Shown here piece by piece: positions 36,732-46,472 of a DNA stretch of 64,000 bases; position 1 is the first letter of the stretch; every line of letters begins with the position of its first letter. The notes below the pieces were generated by a model. It saw only the letters and a program-made list of their open reading frames with translations, had not been told where the DNA came from and searched no databases. The position numbers were made by a program, and so were the translations under genes. Origin of the DNA: an uncultured Agromyces sp. (GTDB lineage: Bacteria > Actinomycetota > Actinomycetes > Actinomycetales > Microbacteriaceae); assembly GCA_913053875.1 (NCBI GenBank), contig CAJXGN010000012.1:18869-82868 (forward strand), written 5' to 3'.

Positions 36732-39386
36732 ATGCAGACTGCCGACATCCGCCAGCGCTGGCTGGACTTCTTCGCCCAGCGCGGCCACACCGTCGTCCCC
36801 TCCGCCTCCCTGGTGAGCGACGACCCGACCCTCATGTTCACGGTCGCCGGCATGGTGCCGTTCGTCCCGTACCTGACCGGCGTCGTGCCGGCGCCGTACC
36901 CGCGGGCCACGAGCGTGCAGAAGTGCATCCGCACGAACGACATCGAGGAGGTCGGGCGCACCCCGCGCCACGGCACCTTCTTCCAGATGAACGGCAACTT
37001 CTCGTTCGGCGACTACTTCAAGGAAGGCGCCATCGGGTACGCGTGGGAGCTCCTCACCACGCCCGAGTCCGGCGGCGGCTACGGGTTCGACGAGCGCGAC
37101 CTGTGGGTCACGGTCTACAAGGACGACGACGAGGCCATCGAGCTCTGGAAGCGGATCGCCGGGCTGCCCGACGAGCGCATCCAGCGCCTCGACAAGGACA
37201 CGAACTACTGGTCGACCGGCCAGCCCGGCCCGGCGGGTCCGTGCTCGGAGATCTTCTTCGACCGCGGGCCCGCGTACGGCATCGACGGCGGCCCGGCCAC
37301 CGACGACGACCGGTACGTGGAGATCTGGAACCTCGTCTTCATGCAGTACCTCATCGAGGACGTGCGGTCGAAGACCGACTTCCGCATCGTCGGCGAACTG
37401 CCGAAGAAGAACATCGACACCGGCATGGGCCTCGAGCGCGTCGCGTTCCTCAAGCAGGGCGTCGACAACATGTACGAGATCGACCAGGTGCGCCCCGTGC
37501 TCGACGCCGCGGCGGAGCTGTCGGGCCGCCGCTACGGCGCCGACCACGAGGACGACGTGCGCATGCGCGTGATCGCCGACCACGTGCGGTCGTCCCTCAT
37601 GCTCATGAGCGACGGCGTCGCGCCGTCGAACGAGGGCCGCGGGTACATCCTGCGGCGCCTGCTGCGGCGTTCGATCCGCGCGATGCGCCTGCTCGGCGTG
37701 GACGCGCCGACGTTCGGCACGCTGTTCGGCGCGTCGCGCGACGCCATGAAGGCGGCGTACCCCGAGGTCGAGCACGACTACGGGCAGATCTCGCAGCTCG
37801 CCCTCGGCGAGGAGGAGACGTTCCTGCGCACGCTGTCGGCGGGCACGTCGATCCTCGACCTCGCGGTCGGGTCGACGAAGGAGGCGGGGAGCACGGCGCT
37901 GCCGGGCGACACGGCCTTCCTGCTGCACGACACGTACGGCTTCCCGATCGAGCTCACGCTCGAGATGGCGGACGAGGCCGGCCTCTCGGTCGACCGCGAT
38001 GCCTTCGACACGCTCATGGCCGAGCAGCGCTCGCGCGCCAAGGCCGACGCGAAGTCGAAGAAGAAGGCCCTGGCCGACCTGTCGGTGTACGCCGACCTCC
38101 GCGCCAGGGGGGAGACCGTGTTCACGGGCTACACCGACCTGACGACCGAGTCGTCGGTGCTCGGCCTGCTCGTCGACGGTCAGCCGGTACCGGTGGCGTC
38201 CGCGGGGCAGACCGCGGAGGTCGTGCTCGCGGAGACGTCGCTCTACGCCGAGTCGGGCGGACAGGCGGCCGACCAGGGCCTGATCGTCGGCGACGGCTTC
38301 GAGCTGAAGGTGCTCGACGTGCAGAAGCCCGTGAAGGGCCTCATCAGCCACACCGTGGAGGTGGTCAGCGGCCAGGTCGCGGCGGGAGACCGCGCGACCA
38401 CGCTGGTCGACGAGTCGTACCGCCGCGGGGCGACGCAGGCGCACTCGGGCACGCACGTCATCCATGCGGCGCTCCGACAGGTGCTCGGGCCGAACGCGCA
38501 CCAGTCGGGCTCGTTCAACAAGGCCGGCTACCTGCGCCTCGACTTCGGCTGGAACAGCGCGCTCTCCCCCGAGACGCGCAGCGAGATCGAGGAGATCTCG
38601 AACAACGCGGTGCGCGACAACCTCGAGGTCGTGACGCGCGAGATGCCGCTCGCCGAGGCCAAGGAACTCGGCGCGATGGCGCTGTTCGGCGAGAAGTACG
38701 GCGACACCGTGCGCGTCGTCGACATCGGCGGCCCGTGGTCGCGCGAGCTCTGCGCAGGCACCCACGTGCGCACCAGCGCCGAGATCGGCATGATCAACCT
38801 CATCGGCGAGTCGTCGGTCGGCTCCACGAACCGGCGCGTCGAGTCGCTCGTCGGCATCGACGCGTTCCGCCGGTTCGCCGCCGAGCGCGCGCTCGTGGCC
38901 GAGCTGACGAGCAATCTCAAGACCCCGCAGGATCAGCTGGTCACCCGGGTCGAGGAGCTCGTGCAGTCGCTCAAGACCGCGGAGAAGCGCATCGCGCAGT
39001 ACGAGGCGCGAGCGCTCGGCGACCGCATCCCCTCGATCGCCGAGAAGGCCGCGCGCGTGGGGGAGACCCGCCTGGTGGCGGAGGACCTCGGCGAACTCGG
39101 CTCGGGCGACGACCTGCGCATGCTCGCGACGGGCGTGCGCGAGCGCCTGGGCACGGATGCCGCGGTCGTGGCGCTCACCGCGGTCGTGAAGTCCCGCCCG
39201 ATGGCGATCGTCGCCACGAATCCCGCGGCACGCGAGCAGGGCCACCGGGCCGGCGTGCTCGCCAAGCAGATGGCGGGCGTGCTCGGCGGTGGCGGCGGCG
39301 GCAAGGACGACCTCGCGCAGGGCGGCGGGCAGGACGCCTCGGCCATCCCCGCGGCGCTCGAGGCCGTGCGCCGGGCGGTGGCGTGA
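36732..39386 (+). CDS. alaS: Alanine--tRNA ligase
   Basis: Class II synthetase of 884 residues. The catalytic domain (about 1-360) carries MFTVAGMVPF, RHGTFFQMNGNFSFGDYFK and the GMGLERV motif. The editing domain (about 550-710) has the zinc-binding HSGTHVIHAAL and CAGTHV motifs that clear mischarged Ser/Gly. The C-terminal DHHA1-type domain ends in a glycine-rich GGGGGGKDDLAQGGG stretch. All domains are intact and the length is normal. Its stop overlaps ruvX. Confidence 0.98.
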   Translation: MQTADIRQRWLDFFAQRGHTVVPSASLVSDDPTLMFTVAGMVPFVPYLTGVVPAPYPRATSVQKCIRTNDIEEVGRTPRHGTFFQMNGNFSFGDYFKEGAIGYAWELLTTPESGGGYGFDERDLWVTVYKDDDEAIELWKRIAGLPDERIQRLDKDTNYWSTGQPGPAGPCSEIFFDRGPAYGIDGGPATDDDRYVEIWNLVFMQYLIEDVRSKTDFRIVGELPKKNIDTGMGLERVAFLKQGVDNMYEIDQVRPVLDAAAELSGRRYGADHEDDVRMRVIADHVRSSLMLMSDGVAPSNEGRGYILRRLLRRSIRAMRLLGVDAPTFGTLFGASRDAMKAAYPEVEHDYGQISQLALGEEETFLRTLSAGTSILDLAVGSTKEAGSTALPGDTAFLLHDTYGFPIELTLEMADEAGLSVDRDAFDTLMAEQRSRAKADAKSKKKALADLSVYADLRARGETVFTGYTDLTTESSVLGLLVDGQPVPVASAGQTAEVVLAETSLYAESGGQAADQGLIVGDGFELKVLDVQKPVKGLISHTVEVVSGQVAAGDRATTLVDESYRRGATQAHSGTHVIHAALRQVLGPNAHQSGSFNKAGYLRLDFGWNSALSPETRSEIEEISNNAVRDNLEVVTREMPLAEAKELGAMALFGEKYGDTVRVVDIGGPWSRELCAGTHVRTSAEIGMINLIGESSVGSTNRRVESLVGIDAFRRFAAERALVAELTSNLKTPQDQLVTRVEELVQSLKTAEKRIAQYEARALGDRIPSIAEKAARVGETRLVAEDLGELGSGDDLRMLATGVRERLGTDAAVVALTAVVKSRPMAIVATNPAAREQGHRAGVLAKQMAGVLGGGGGGKDDLAQGGGQDASAIPAALEAVRRAVA

Positions 39387-39859
39387 CCCTGCGCCCCGGA
39401 GTGCGACTCGGCGTCGACGTCGGCAGGGCACGAGTGGGCGTGGCGCGCTGCGACCCGCACGCGATGCTCGCGACGCCGGTGGAGACCGTGCCGCGCGACG
39501 ACGAGTCCGGTGCGGACGTGCGCCGCATCGTCGCGCTCGCGGACGAGCTCGAGGCGATCGAGATCGTGGTCGGGCACCCGCTGTCGATGTCGGGCCGGCC
39601 GACGGCGTCGACCGACGACGCGGTGGCGTTCGCGGGCCGACTGGCGGTGGCATCCGTCGCTCCCGTGCGCCTCGTCGACGAACGCCTCTCGACGGTTTCC
39701 GCCCACTCCGCGCTGCGCAGCGCCGGGAAACGCACGAAGCAGCACCGTCCGGTCGTCGATCAGGTCGCGGCCGTTATCATTCTGCAACATGCCCTCGACG
39801 CCGAGCGGAGCGCACCCACCCCGCCCGGAACGATCATCGACCCGAACGAAGGACGCTGA
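39383..39859 (+). CDS. ruvX: RuvX/YqgF-type Holliday junction resolvase homologue
   Basis: RNase H-fold nuclease of 158 residues. Motif LGVDVGRARVGVA near residue 9 holds the first catalytic Asp, IVVGHPLSMSG near 62 is conserved, and LVDERLSTV near 97 holds the second acid. In E. coli YqgF is linked to 16S rRNA maturation; junction cleavage is shown in some other species. The GTG start overlaps the alaS TGA, and mltG follows, the common alaS-ruvX-mltG order. Confidence 0.92.
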   Translation: MTLRPGVRLGVDVGRARVGVARCDPHAMLATPVETVPRDDESGADVRRIVALADELEAIEIVVGHPLSMSGRPTASTDDAVAFAGRLAVASVAPVRLVDERLSTVSAHSALRSAGKRTKQHRPVVDQVAAVIILQHALDAERSAPTPPGTIIDPNEGR

Positions 39860-39863
39860 ACCC

Positions 39864-41270
39864 GTGTCATCCCCCCCGCCGAGCGACGGCCGTCGCGGCC
39901 GGTCGCAGCACGACGACGGGCTCGACTGGGACCACGTGCTCACCGGGCAGTCCGGCCCGGGGCAGGGTCGCGACGACGCGCAGCAGGCCCCGCCGCCCGC
40001 GCAGGCGCCGGAGGGCCGGCCGATGACGCGCCGGGAGATGCGCGAGGCGGAGGCCGCCGCGGCGGCCGCGCGCAGCCGGAAGGCGGCGAACTCGCGCCGG
40101 GAGGCCCGCGAGCAGTCGGCGGCGGCCGAGCCGCGCACTGCGTCGCGACGCACCGTCACCGAGGAGCCCGGTCCGCTCGAGTTCGGCGACGACCACGAGA
40201 CCGCGCCGCGCAGGCGGGGCGGCTGGGGCTGCCTCATCGTGCTGCTCGTGATCGTCGGCGTGCTGGTCGGCGGGTACTTCGCGGTGCAGGCGCCGCTCGC
40301 GGCGTTCATGGAGCGCTTCGAGCCCGCTCCCGACTACTCCGGCAGCGGCACCGGCGAACTCGTCTTCATGATCGAGGACGGCGACACGGGCGAGGACATC
40401 GCGCGCAACCTGCACGACCAGGGCGTGACGGCCTCGTTCGACGCGTTCTACGACCTGATCCTCGAGCAGAACCCCACCTTCTTCCCCGGCGCCTACCAGC
40501 TCGCGAGCGAGATGAGCGCGCAGTCGGCGCTCGACGCGCTGCTCGACGAGGGCAACCGGCTCGAGAACACCTTCGTCATCACCGAGGGGATGTGGACGGA
40601 GAACGCCCTCGCCGCCGCCTCGCAGGGCACGGGCATCCCGGTCGACGAACTCCAGGCCGCTGCGGCCGACCCCGCAGCGCTCGGCCTGCCGTCGGAGGCG
40701 ACCACGGTCGAGGGCTTCCTCTTCCCCGCGACGTACACCTTCGGGCCCGACGCGACGGCCGACGAGGTGATCCGCACGCTCGTGGATCGCCAGTTCCAGG
40801 CGCTCGACGAGGCGGGCGTGCCCGAGGAGGACCGCTGGGAGACGATCATCATCGCCTCCATGCTCGAGCGCGAGGCGGGCCTGCGCGAGGACTACTACAA
40901 GGTGTCTCGGGTCATCCAGAACCGCCTCTCCGACGCGTCGCCGACGAACGGGCTGCTCCAGTTCGACTCCACGGTGCATTACGGCATCGGCGAGGACGGC
41001 GTGATCACCACCACCGACGCCGAGCGCGCCGACGCCTCGAACCCGTACAACTCGTACGTGCATCCGGGCCTGCCGCCGGGCCCGATCGGCAACCCCGGCG
41101 ACCTCGGCATCGACGCGGCCCTCAACCCGGCCGACGGCACGTGGGTGTACTTCGTGACCGTGAACCTCGACACGGGCGAGACCGTGTTCAGCACCACGCT
41201 CGCCGAGCACGAGGCCGCCGTGCAGGAGTACCTCGCCTGGCTCGCCGACCACCCCGAGTACGGTGGCTGA
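39864..41270 (+). CDS. mltG: Endolytic murein transglycosylase MltG
   Basis: Enzyme of 468 residues that cuts nascent peptidoglycan strands. A long basic/alanine-rich cytoplasmic region (1-118) precedes one membrane segment (about 123-140). An outer LysM-like part follows (about 165-235), then the YceG domain. The catalytic glutamate is Glu335 in ASMLEREAG. Motifs NRLSDASPTNGLLQFDSTVHYGIG and PYNSYVHPGLPPGPIGNPG are characteristic but only named here in part of the domain (about 350-440). GTG at 39864 is five bases after the ruvX stop. The end overlaps aroE by eight bases. Confidence 0.93.
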   Translation: MSSPPPSDGRRGRSQHDDGLDWDHVLTGQSGPGQGRDDAQQAPPPAQAPEGRPMTRREMREAEAAAAAARSRKAANSRREAREQSAAAEPRTASRRTVTEEPGPLEFGDDHETAPRRRGGWGCLIVLLVIVGVLVGGYFAVQAPLAAFMERFEPAPDYSGSGTGELVFMIEDGDTGEDIARNLHDQGVTASFDAFYDLILEQNPTFFPGAYQLASEMSAQSALDALLDEGNRLENTFVITEGMWTENALAAASQGTGIPVDELQAAAADPAALGLPSEATTVEGFLFPATYTFGPDATADEVIRTLVDRQFQALDEAGVPEEDRWETIIIASMLEREAGLREDYYKVSRVIQNRLSDASPTNGLLQFDSTVHYGIGEDGVITTTDAERADASNPYNSYVHPGLPPGPIGNPGDLGIDAALNPADGTWVYFVTVNLDTGETVFSTTLAEHEAAVQEYLAWLADHPEYGG

Positions 41271-42117
41271 GCTGCTCCGAGGTCGGCGGCTCGCGGTGCT
41301 CGGGTCGCCGATCGTGCACTCGAAGAGCCCGGTGCTGCACCGTGCCGCGTACGAGACGTTGGGCCTCGACTGGACGTACGAGGTCATCGAGATGACCGGT
41401 GACGGCATCGTGCCGTTCGTGCAGGCGCTGCGCGACCCGTGGCGCGGGCTGTCGCTCACGATGCCGCTGAAGCGCGACGTCATCCCCGCGCTCGACGAGA
41501 TCGATCGGGTCGCGCGACTCACCAACGCCGTGAACACGGTGCTGTGCGTCGACGACGGGCGAAGGCTGGGGTTCAACACGGATGTCGCGGGCATCGTGCG
41601 CGCCCTGCGCGAGCGCGGCGTCGACGACGTCGGGCGGGCCGCGCTCATCGGCGCCGGGGCGACCGCGACGTCGGCGCTCGTTGCGCTCGCCGAGCTCGGT
41701 GCCGACCGGGTGGACGTCTACGCGCGCACGCCGGCGAAGGCGGCCGGCCTGGTCGCGCTCGGCGAGCAACTGGATGTGGCGGTTGATCCGCTGCCCATCG
41801 CCCGACTCGCCGACGCGGGCGCTGCGCCGCTCGTCGTCAGCTCGCTGCCGGGCGGAACCGCCCCGGGCGTGCCGGTCGACGACGCGCTCGTGGCCGGATC
41901 GACGCTGTTCGACGTGGTCTACGCCCCCTGGCCGACCGCCACCTCGAGGCTGTGGTCGGATGCGGCGCGGCCGGTGATCTCCGGGCTGCCGATGCTGCTG
42001 CACCAGGCGATCGTGCAGGTGCGCATCTTCGCGCTGGGCGACCCGGACGCGGTGCTGCCCGACGAGGCGACCGTGCTGCGGGCGATGCGTCATGCGCTCG
42101 GCGACATGGGAGGATAG
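41263..42117 (+). CDS. aroE: Shikimate dehydrogenase
   Basis: NADP-dependent enzyme of 284 residues that reduces 3-dehydroshikimate. The substrate-binding motif [16 protein letters not shown] is at about residue 15. The catalytic pair is Lys in LTMPLKRD near 68 and Asp in GFNTDVAG near 105. The nucleotide-binding GAGATATSA is near 131. GTG at 41263 overlaps mltG by eight bases. The AroE type in this position is often looser in sequence than E. coli AroE, but key residues are kept. Confidence 0.93.
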   Translation: MAELLRGRRLAVLGSPIVHSKSPVLHRAAYETLGLDWTYEVIEMTGDGIVPFVQALRDPWRGLSLTMPLKRDVIPALDEIDRVARLTNAVNTVLCVDDGRRLGFNTDVAGIVRALRERGVDDVGRAALIGAGATATSALVALAELGADRVDVYARTPAKAAGLVALGEQLDVAVDPLPIARLADAGAAPLVVSSLPGGTAPGVPVDDALVAGSTLFDVVYAPWPTATSRLWSDAARPVISGLPMLLHQAIVQVRIFALGDPDAVLPDEATVLRAMRHALGDMGG

Positions 42118-42122
42118 TCCCC

Positions 42123-43343
42123 ATGCTTCGTTGGCTCACCGCGGGGGAATCGCACGGCCCCGAACTCGTCGCCGTCCTCGAGGGCCTCCCGGCAGGGGTG
42201 CCGGTGCTCCTCGACGACATCCGCTCCGACCTGGCGCGCCGCAAGCTCGGCTACGGCCGGGGCGCGCGCATGAAGTTCGAGCAGGACGAGCTCGCGATCT
42301 CGGGGGGCGTGCGGCACGGGCAGAGCCTCGGCAGCCCGGTCGCCCTGCGGATCGGCAACACCGAGTGGCCGAAGTGGACCGAGGTCATGAGCCCCGAGCC
42401 CGTCGACCCCGAGAAGCTCTCGCGCGGACGCGGCGCGCCGCTCACCCGCCCCCGCCCGGGACACGCCGACCTCGTCGGCATGCAGAAGTACGGGTTCGAC
42501 GAGGCCCGACCCGTGCTCGAGCGGGCGAGCGCCCGCGAGACGGCGGCACGCGTCGCTCTGGGCGCCGTTGCCCGTTCGTTCCTGTCGGAGCTCGGCATCG
42601 AGCTGGTCGCGCACACCATCGCGATCGGCCCGGTGCGCGTGCCGGAGGGTCGCCCGCTGCCCCAGCCCGGCGACGTCGACGCGCTCGACGCCGACCCGCT
42701 GCGCTGCTTCGACGCGGAGACCTCCGAGCGCATGGTCGCCGAGGTCGACCTCGCGCACAAGGAGGGCGACACCCTCGGCGGCGTGGTCGAGGTGCTCGCC
42801 TACGGCGTGCCGCCCGGGCTCGGCTCGCACGTGCACTGGGACCGCCGGCTCGACTCGCAGCTCGCTGCGGCACTCATGGGCATCCAGGCGATCAAGGGCG
42901 TCGAGGTCGGCGACGGCTTCCTCACCACGACCCGGCGCGGGTCGGAGGCGCACGACGAGCTCGACCTCGACGACGGGCTCATCTCGCGCGTGAGCGACCG
43001 CGCCGGCGGCACCGAGGGCGGCATGTCGACCGGCACCGTGCTGCGCGTGCGCGCCGGCATGAAGCCCATCGCGACCGTGCCGCGGGCGCTCCGCACCGTC
43101 GACGTCGCCTCGGGCGAGGCCGCGACCGCGCACCACCAGCGCTCCGACGTGTGCGCCGTGCCCGCCTCGGGCGTGGTGGCGGAGGCCATGGTCGCGCTCA
43201 CCCTCGCGAACGCCGTGCTCGAGAAGTTCGGCGGCGACTCGGTGGCCGAGACGGCGCGCAACCTGCGCGGCTACCTCGACGCGATCCCCGAGCGACTCGC
43301 GACCCGCGTGGCATCCGCCGCGACCGTCGACGCGGATGCCTGA
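42123..43343 (+). CDS. aroC: Chorismate synthase
   Basis: FMN-dependent enzyme of 406 residues that makes chorismate from EPSP. N-terminal [31 protein letters not shown] and the FMN-site [14 protein letters not shown] near 135 are intact. C-terminal [18 protein letters not shown] is also conserved. ATG at 42123 is five bases after aroE. The last eight bases overlap aroK. Confidence 0.97.
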   Translation: MLRWLTAGESHGPELVAVLEGLPAGVPVLLDDIRSDLARRKLGYGRGARMKFEQDELAISGGVRHGQSLGSPVALRIGNTEWPKWTEVMSPEPVDPEKLSRGRGAPLTRPRPGHADLVGMQKYGFDEARPVLERASARETAARVALGAVARSFLSELGIELVAHTIAIGPVRVPEGRPLPQPGDVDALDADPLRCFDAETSERMVAEVDLAHKEGDTLGGVVEVLAYGVPPGLGSHVHWDRRLDSQLAAALMGIQAIKGVEVGDGFLTTTRRGSEAHDELDLDDGLISRVSDRAGGTEGGMSTGTVLRVRAGMKPIATVPRALRTVDVASGEAATAHHQRSDVCAVPASGVVAEAMVALTLANAVLEKFGGDSVAETARNLRGYLDAIPERLATRVASAATVDADA

Positions 43344-43851
43344 GCGGCCGCTCCCGCTCGTGCTCATCGGCCCGATGGGCTCCGGCAAGACCAAGCTGGG
43401 CCGCCGCGTCGCCGCGCGCCTCGAACTGCCGTTCATCGACACCGACGCCGACGTCGTCGCCGCGCACGGGCCGATCCACGACATCTTCGCCACCGAGGGC
43501 GAGGCCGCGTTCCGGGCGAAGGAGCGCGCCGCCGTGGCGGCGGCCCTGCGCGAGCGCGCGGTCGTCTCGCTCGGCGGTGGCGCGGTGCTCGATCTCGAGA
43601 CGCAGGGCGACCTGGCCGGGGCATCCGTCGTGCTGCTGCACGTCGACGCCCGCACGGTGGCGGCCCGACTCGGCGCGGCAGGCGCTCGGCGACCGCTGCT
43701 CGACGGCGGCGGCATCGAGACCTGGTCGCGAATCGCGGCCGACCGGAAGCCCGTCTACGACGCGCTGGCCGACCTGGTGGTCGACACGAACCGGGGCACG
43801 GCCGCCCAACTGACCGACCTGATCTGCGACTGGTGGAGGAACGACGCGTGA
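43336..43851 (+). CDS. aroK: Shikimate kinase
   Basis: Kinase of 171 residues. The P-loop is [13 protein letters not shown] near residue 10, shikimate-binding IDTDADV is near 34, FRAKERAAV near 58 and SLGGGAVL near 75. The lid arginine is in ARRPLLDG near 117. Its start overlaps aroC and its stop overlaps the aroB start (GTGA), so the three are translationally linked. Confidence 0.95.
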   Translation: MPERPLPLVLIGPMGSGKTKLGRRVAARLELPFIDTDADVVAAHGPIHDIFATEGEAAFRAKERAAVAAALRERAVVSLGGGAVLDLETQGDLAGASVVLLHVDARTVAARLGAAGARRPLLDGGGIETWSRIAADRKPVYDALADLVVDTNRGTAAQLTDLICDWWRNDA

Positions 43852-44933
43852 CCGACGAGACGACGACGATCCGGGTCGGCGGGGCCGACGACGGCTACGA
43901 CGTGCGGGTGGGCCGTGGCATCACCGCCGACGGCGTGGCCGAGGCGCTCGGCGGCGGGGTGTCGAAGGTGCTGATGGTGCATCCACCCACCCTCGGTGCC
44001 AAGGCGGCGGCGCTGCGTGAGGCGCTGCTCGGGCGGTACGAGGTGCTGCTCGCCGAGGTGCCTGACGCCGAGGCCGGGAAGCGCGTCGAGGTCGCCGCGT
44101 TCTGCTGGCAGGTCATGGGCCAGGCCGACTTCACCCGCAGCGACGCGGTGATCGGGTTCGGCGGGGGAGCGGTGACCGACCTCGCCGGGTTCGTCGCCGC
44201 GACCTGGCTGCGCGGCGTGCAGCTCGTGCAGGTGCCGACCACGGTGCTCGGCATGGTCGACGCGGCCGTCGGGGGCAAGACCGGCATCAACACGGCCGAG
44301 GGCAAGAACCTCGTCGGTGCCTTCTACGCGCCGGCGGCGGTGCTGTGCGACCTCGACCACCTCGACACGCTCTCGCAGAACGAGATCCTCGCCGGCTTCG
44401 CCGAGATCGTGAAGGCCGGCTTCATCCGCTATCCGGAGATCCTCGACGTCATCGAGGCGGATGCCGCGGTCGCGACCGACCCCGCGACCCCGGAGTTCCG
44501 CAGGGTCGTCGAACTCGCGATCACCATGAAGGCCGAGGTCGTCAGCGAGGACTTCACCGAGCAGGGCCTCCGCGAGATCCTGAACTACGGCCACACGCTG
44601 GGGCACGCCATCGAGCACGCCGAGCGCTACCAGTGGCGCCACGGCGCGGCGGTCGCGGTCGGCATGATGTTCGCAGCCGAGCTGTCGCGGCTGGCCGGCC
44701 GCCTCTCCGACGAGGTCGTCGACCGGCACCGTCGGGTGCTCGACCTGCTGAACCTGCCGACCACCTACCCGGTCGGCCGCTGGAACACGCTGCTCGCGAC
44801 CATGCAGCGCGACAAGAAGGCCCGCGGCGCGATGCTGCGCTTCATCGTGCTCGACGACCTCGCGAAGCCGACCGTGCTGCAGGCGCCCGAGCAGTCGCTG
44901 CTGTTCGCGGCGTACCAGGAGATCGGTTCGTGA
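43848..44933 (+). CDS. aroB: 3-Dehydroquinate synthase
   Basis: NAD- and metal-dependent enzyme of 361 residues that closes the ring of DAHP. Nucleotide-binding GFGGGAVTDLAGFVA is near residue 102, and PTTVLGMVDAAVGGKTGIN near 128 forms the active site. The metal ligands include Glu in FAEIVKAG and His in NYGHTLGHAIEH near 250. GTG at 43848 follows GGAGG and overlaps the aroK stop. Confidence 0.97.
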   Translation: MTDETTTIRVGGADDGYDVRVGRGITADGVAEALGGGVSKVLMVHPPTLGAKAAALREALLGRYEVLLAEVPDAEAGKRVEVAAFCWQVMGQADFTRSDAVIGFGGGAVTDLAGFVAATWLRGVQLVQVPTTVLGMVDAAVGGKTGINTAEGKNLVGAFYAPAAVLCDLDHLDTLSQNEILAGFAEIVKAGFIRYPEILDVIEADAAVATDPATPEFRRVVELAITMKAEVVSEDFTEQGLREILNYGHTLGHAIEHAERYQWRHGAAVAVGMMFAAELSRLAGRLSDEVVDRHRRVLDLLNLPTTYPVGRWNTLLATMQRDKKARGAMLRFIVLDDLAKPTVLQAPEQSLLFAAYQEIGS

Positions 44934-44943
44934 GCGCGAAAGC

Positions 44944-44949
44944 TAGGCT
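44944..44949 (+). promoter_or_regulatory. -10 box of a probable leaderless aroQ transcript
   Basis: TAGGCT lies six bases before the ATG at 44956 and there is no Shine-Dalgarno. It would let aroQ be made independently of the aroE-C-K-B unit that ends 10 bases earlier. Confidence 0.6.
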
Positions 44950-44955
44950 GACGGC

Positions 44956-45396
44956 ATGACGACGGTGCTGGTGCTGAACGGACCCAACCTCGGCCGGCTC
45001 GGCACGCGCGAGCCCGAGGTCTACGGGTCGGCCACGCTCGACGACATCCGCGTCCGTCTCGAGGTATCCGCCCCCGAGGGTATCGAGCTGGAGCTGCGGC
45101 AGACCGACCACGAGGGCGAGCTGATCGGCTGGCTGCACGAGGCCGTCGACCGTGGATGCCCCGTGGTGCTGAACCCCGCCGCCTTCACGCACTACAGCTA
45201 CGGCATGCGCGACGCCGCAGCGATGGTCTCGAAGGCTGGCCTGCCCCTCATCGAGGTGCACCTGTCGAACCCGCACTCGCGCGAGGCGTTCCGCGGCTAC
45301 AGCGCCGTCTCCGAGATCGCCACGGGCGTGATCGCCGGGTTCGGGCCCGACTCGTACCGGCTCGCGATCGACCAGATCGGCCGCCTGATCGGCTGA
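44956..45396 (+). CDS. aroQ: Type II 3-dehydroquinate dehydratase
   Basis: Small dodecameric-type dehydratase of 146 residues. [18 protein letters not shown] at about residue 7 contains the catalytic Tyr and Arg lid; [15 protein letters not shown] near 72 and the [12 protein letters not shown] motif with the catalytic His near 98 are intact. It completes the clustered shikimate genes. The start codon is fixed by the leaderless-type -10 box. Confidence 0.96.
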   Translation: MTTVLVLNGPNLGRLGTREPEVYGSATLDDIRVRLEVSAPEGIELELRQTDHEGELIGWLHEAVDRGCPVVLNPAAFTHYSYGMRDAAAMVSKAGLPLIEVHLSNPHSREAFRGYSAVSEIATGVIAGFGPDSYRLAIDQIGRLIG

Positions 45397-45400
45397 TGCA

Positions 45401-45431
45401 TTGGGCCGTTCCGAGGCACGGCGTCTAGACT
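45401..45431 (+). promoter_or_regulatory. Candidate efp promoter
   Basis: TTGGGC (45401-45406) and TAGACT (45426-45431) are separated by 19 bases. They lie 65 bases before the efp start. Confidence 0.5.
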
Positions 45432-45495
45432 GCTCTGCGGGCCGCAGCCGATTCGGCGCGCCCGCGGACTTCTCTATCGAAACGGAACATCACAC

Positions 45496-46059
45496 ATGGC
45501 GAGCACTGCGGACATCAAGAACGGCGTCGTCCTGAGCATCGACGGACAGCTCTGGACGGTGATCGAGTTCCAGCACGTCAAGCCCGGCAAGGGCGGCGCG
45601 TTCGTGCGCACCAAGCTGAAGAACGTCGTGAGCGGCAAGGTCGTCGACCGCACCTACAACGCCGGCGCCAAGGTCGACATCCAGAACGTCGACCGCCGCG
45701 ACTACACGTACCTGTACAACGACGGCGAGAGCTTCGTGTTCATGGACGCCGTCGACTACGACCAGGTCAACGTGATTGACACGGTCGTCGGCGACGCGAA
45801 GAACTACATGCTCGAGAACCAGCCGGTCACCATCGCCATGCACGACGGCAACCCGCTGTACCTCGACCTGCCGGCATCCGTCGTGCTCGAGATCACCTAC
45901 ACCGAGCCGGGCCTGCAGGGCGACCGCTCGACCGGCGGCACCAAGCCCGCCACGCTCGAGACCGGCTACGAGATCCAGGTGCCGCTGTTCCTCGAGACCG
46001 GCACCAAGGTCAAGGTCGACACCCGCACCGGCGACTACCTCGGACGCGTGAACGACTAG
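45496..46059 (+). CDS. efp: Elongation factor P
   Basis: Translation factor of 187 residues that relieves stalling at polyproline. The tip loop is KPGKGGAF with Lys32. The central [16 protein letters not shown] and C-terminal [23 protein letters not shown] regions are family signatures, cited here in part. No modification enzyme gene is nearby, so Lys32 may act unmodified as in other actinobacteria. The stop codon overlaps the nusB start by one base. Confidence 0.97.
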   Translation: MASTADIKNGVVLSIDGQLWTVIEFQHVKPGKGGAFVRTKLKNVVSGKVVDRTYNAGAKVDIQNVDRRDYTYLYNDGESFVFMDAVDYDQVNVIDTVVGDAKNYMLENQPVTIAMHDGNPLYLDLPASVVLEITYTEPGLQGDRSTGGTKPATLETGYEIQVPLFLETGTKVKVDTRTGDYLGRVND

Positions 46060-46472
46060 TGAGCGCCCGCACGAAGGCGCGCAAGCGCGCGCTGGACATG
46101 CTCTACGCGGCGGACCTCCGCGAGGTGCCGATCGAGCGCGTGCTCGCCGATGAGGCGGAGCGCGCGGTCGGCGAGCCCGAGCGCCAGGCGTCGTGGCTCT
46201 ACGCCCGCGAGATCGTCGACGGCGTGATCGACCACCGCGCCGAGATCGACGAGTTGATCACGTCGCACTCCCGCGGCTGGACCCTCGAGCGCATGCCCGC
46301 GATCGACCGCGCCGTGCTGCGCATCGCGGTGTGGGAGATCGTGCACAACGACGAGGTGCCCGACGGCGTGGCGATCTCCGAGGCGGTCGAGTCGGTCACG
46401 GTGCTCTCGACCGACGACTCGGCGGGCTTCGTGAACGGGCTGCTCTCGGCCGTGGCGGGGGACCGCTCGTGA
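46059..46472 (+). CDS. nusB: Transcription antitermination factor NusB
   Basis: Helical RNA-binding protein of 137 residues that works with S10 in rRNA antitermination. ARKRALDMLYAADLR at residue 7 and IDRAVLRIAVWEIVH near 85 are conserved, as is AVESVTVLSTDDSAGFVNGL in the last helix. GTG at 46059 overlaps the efp stop. Confidence 0.95.
   Translation: MSARTKARKRALDMLYAADLREVPIERVLADEAERAVGEPERQASWLYAREIVDGVIDHRAEIDELITSHSRGWTLERMPAIDRAVLRIAVWEIVHNDEVPDGVAISEAVESVTVLSTDDSAGFVNGLLSAVAGDRS

Noticed and set aside
36573..39653. 1026-residue open frame opposite to alaS
   Set aside because: It is a composition artefact opposite a complete alanyl-tRNA synthetase.
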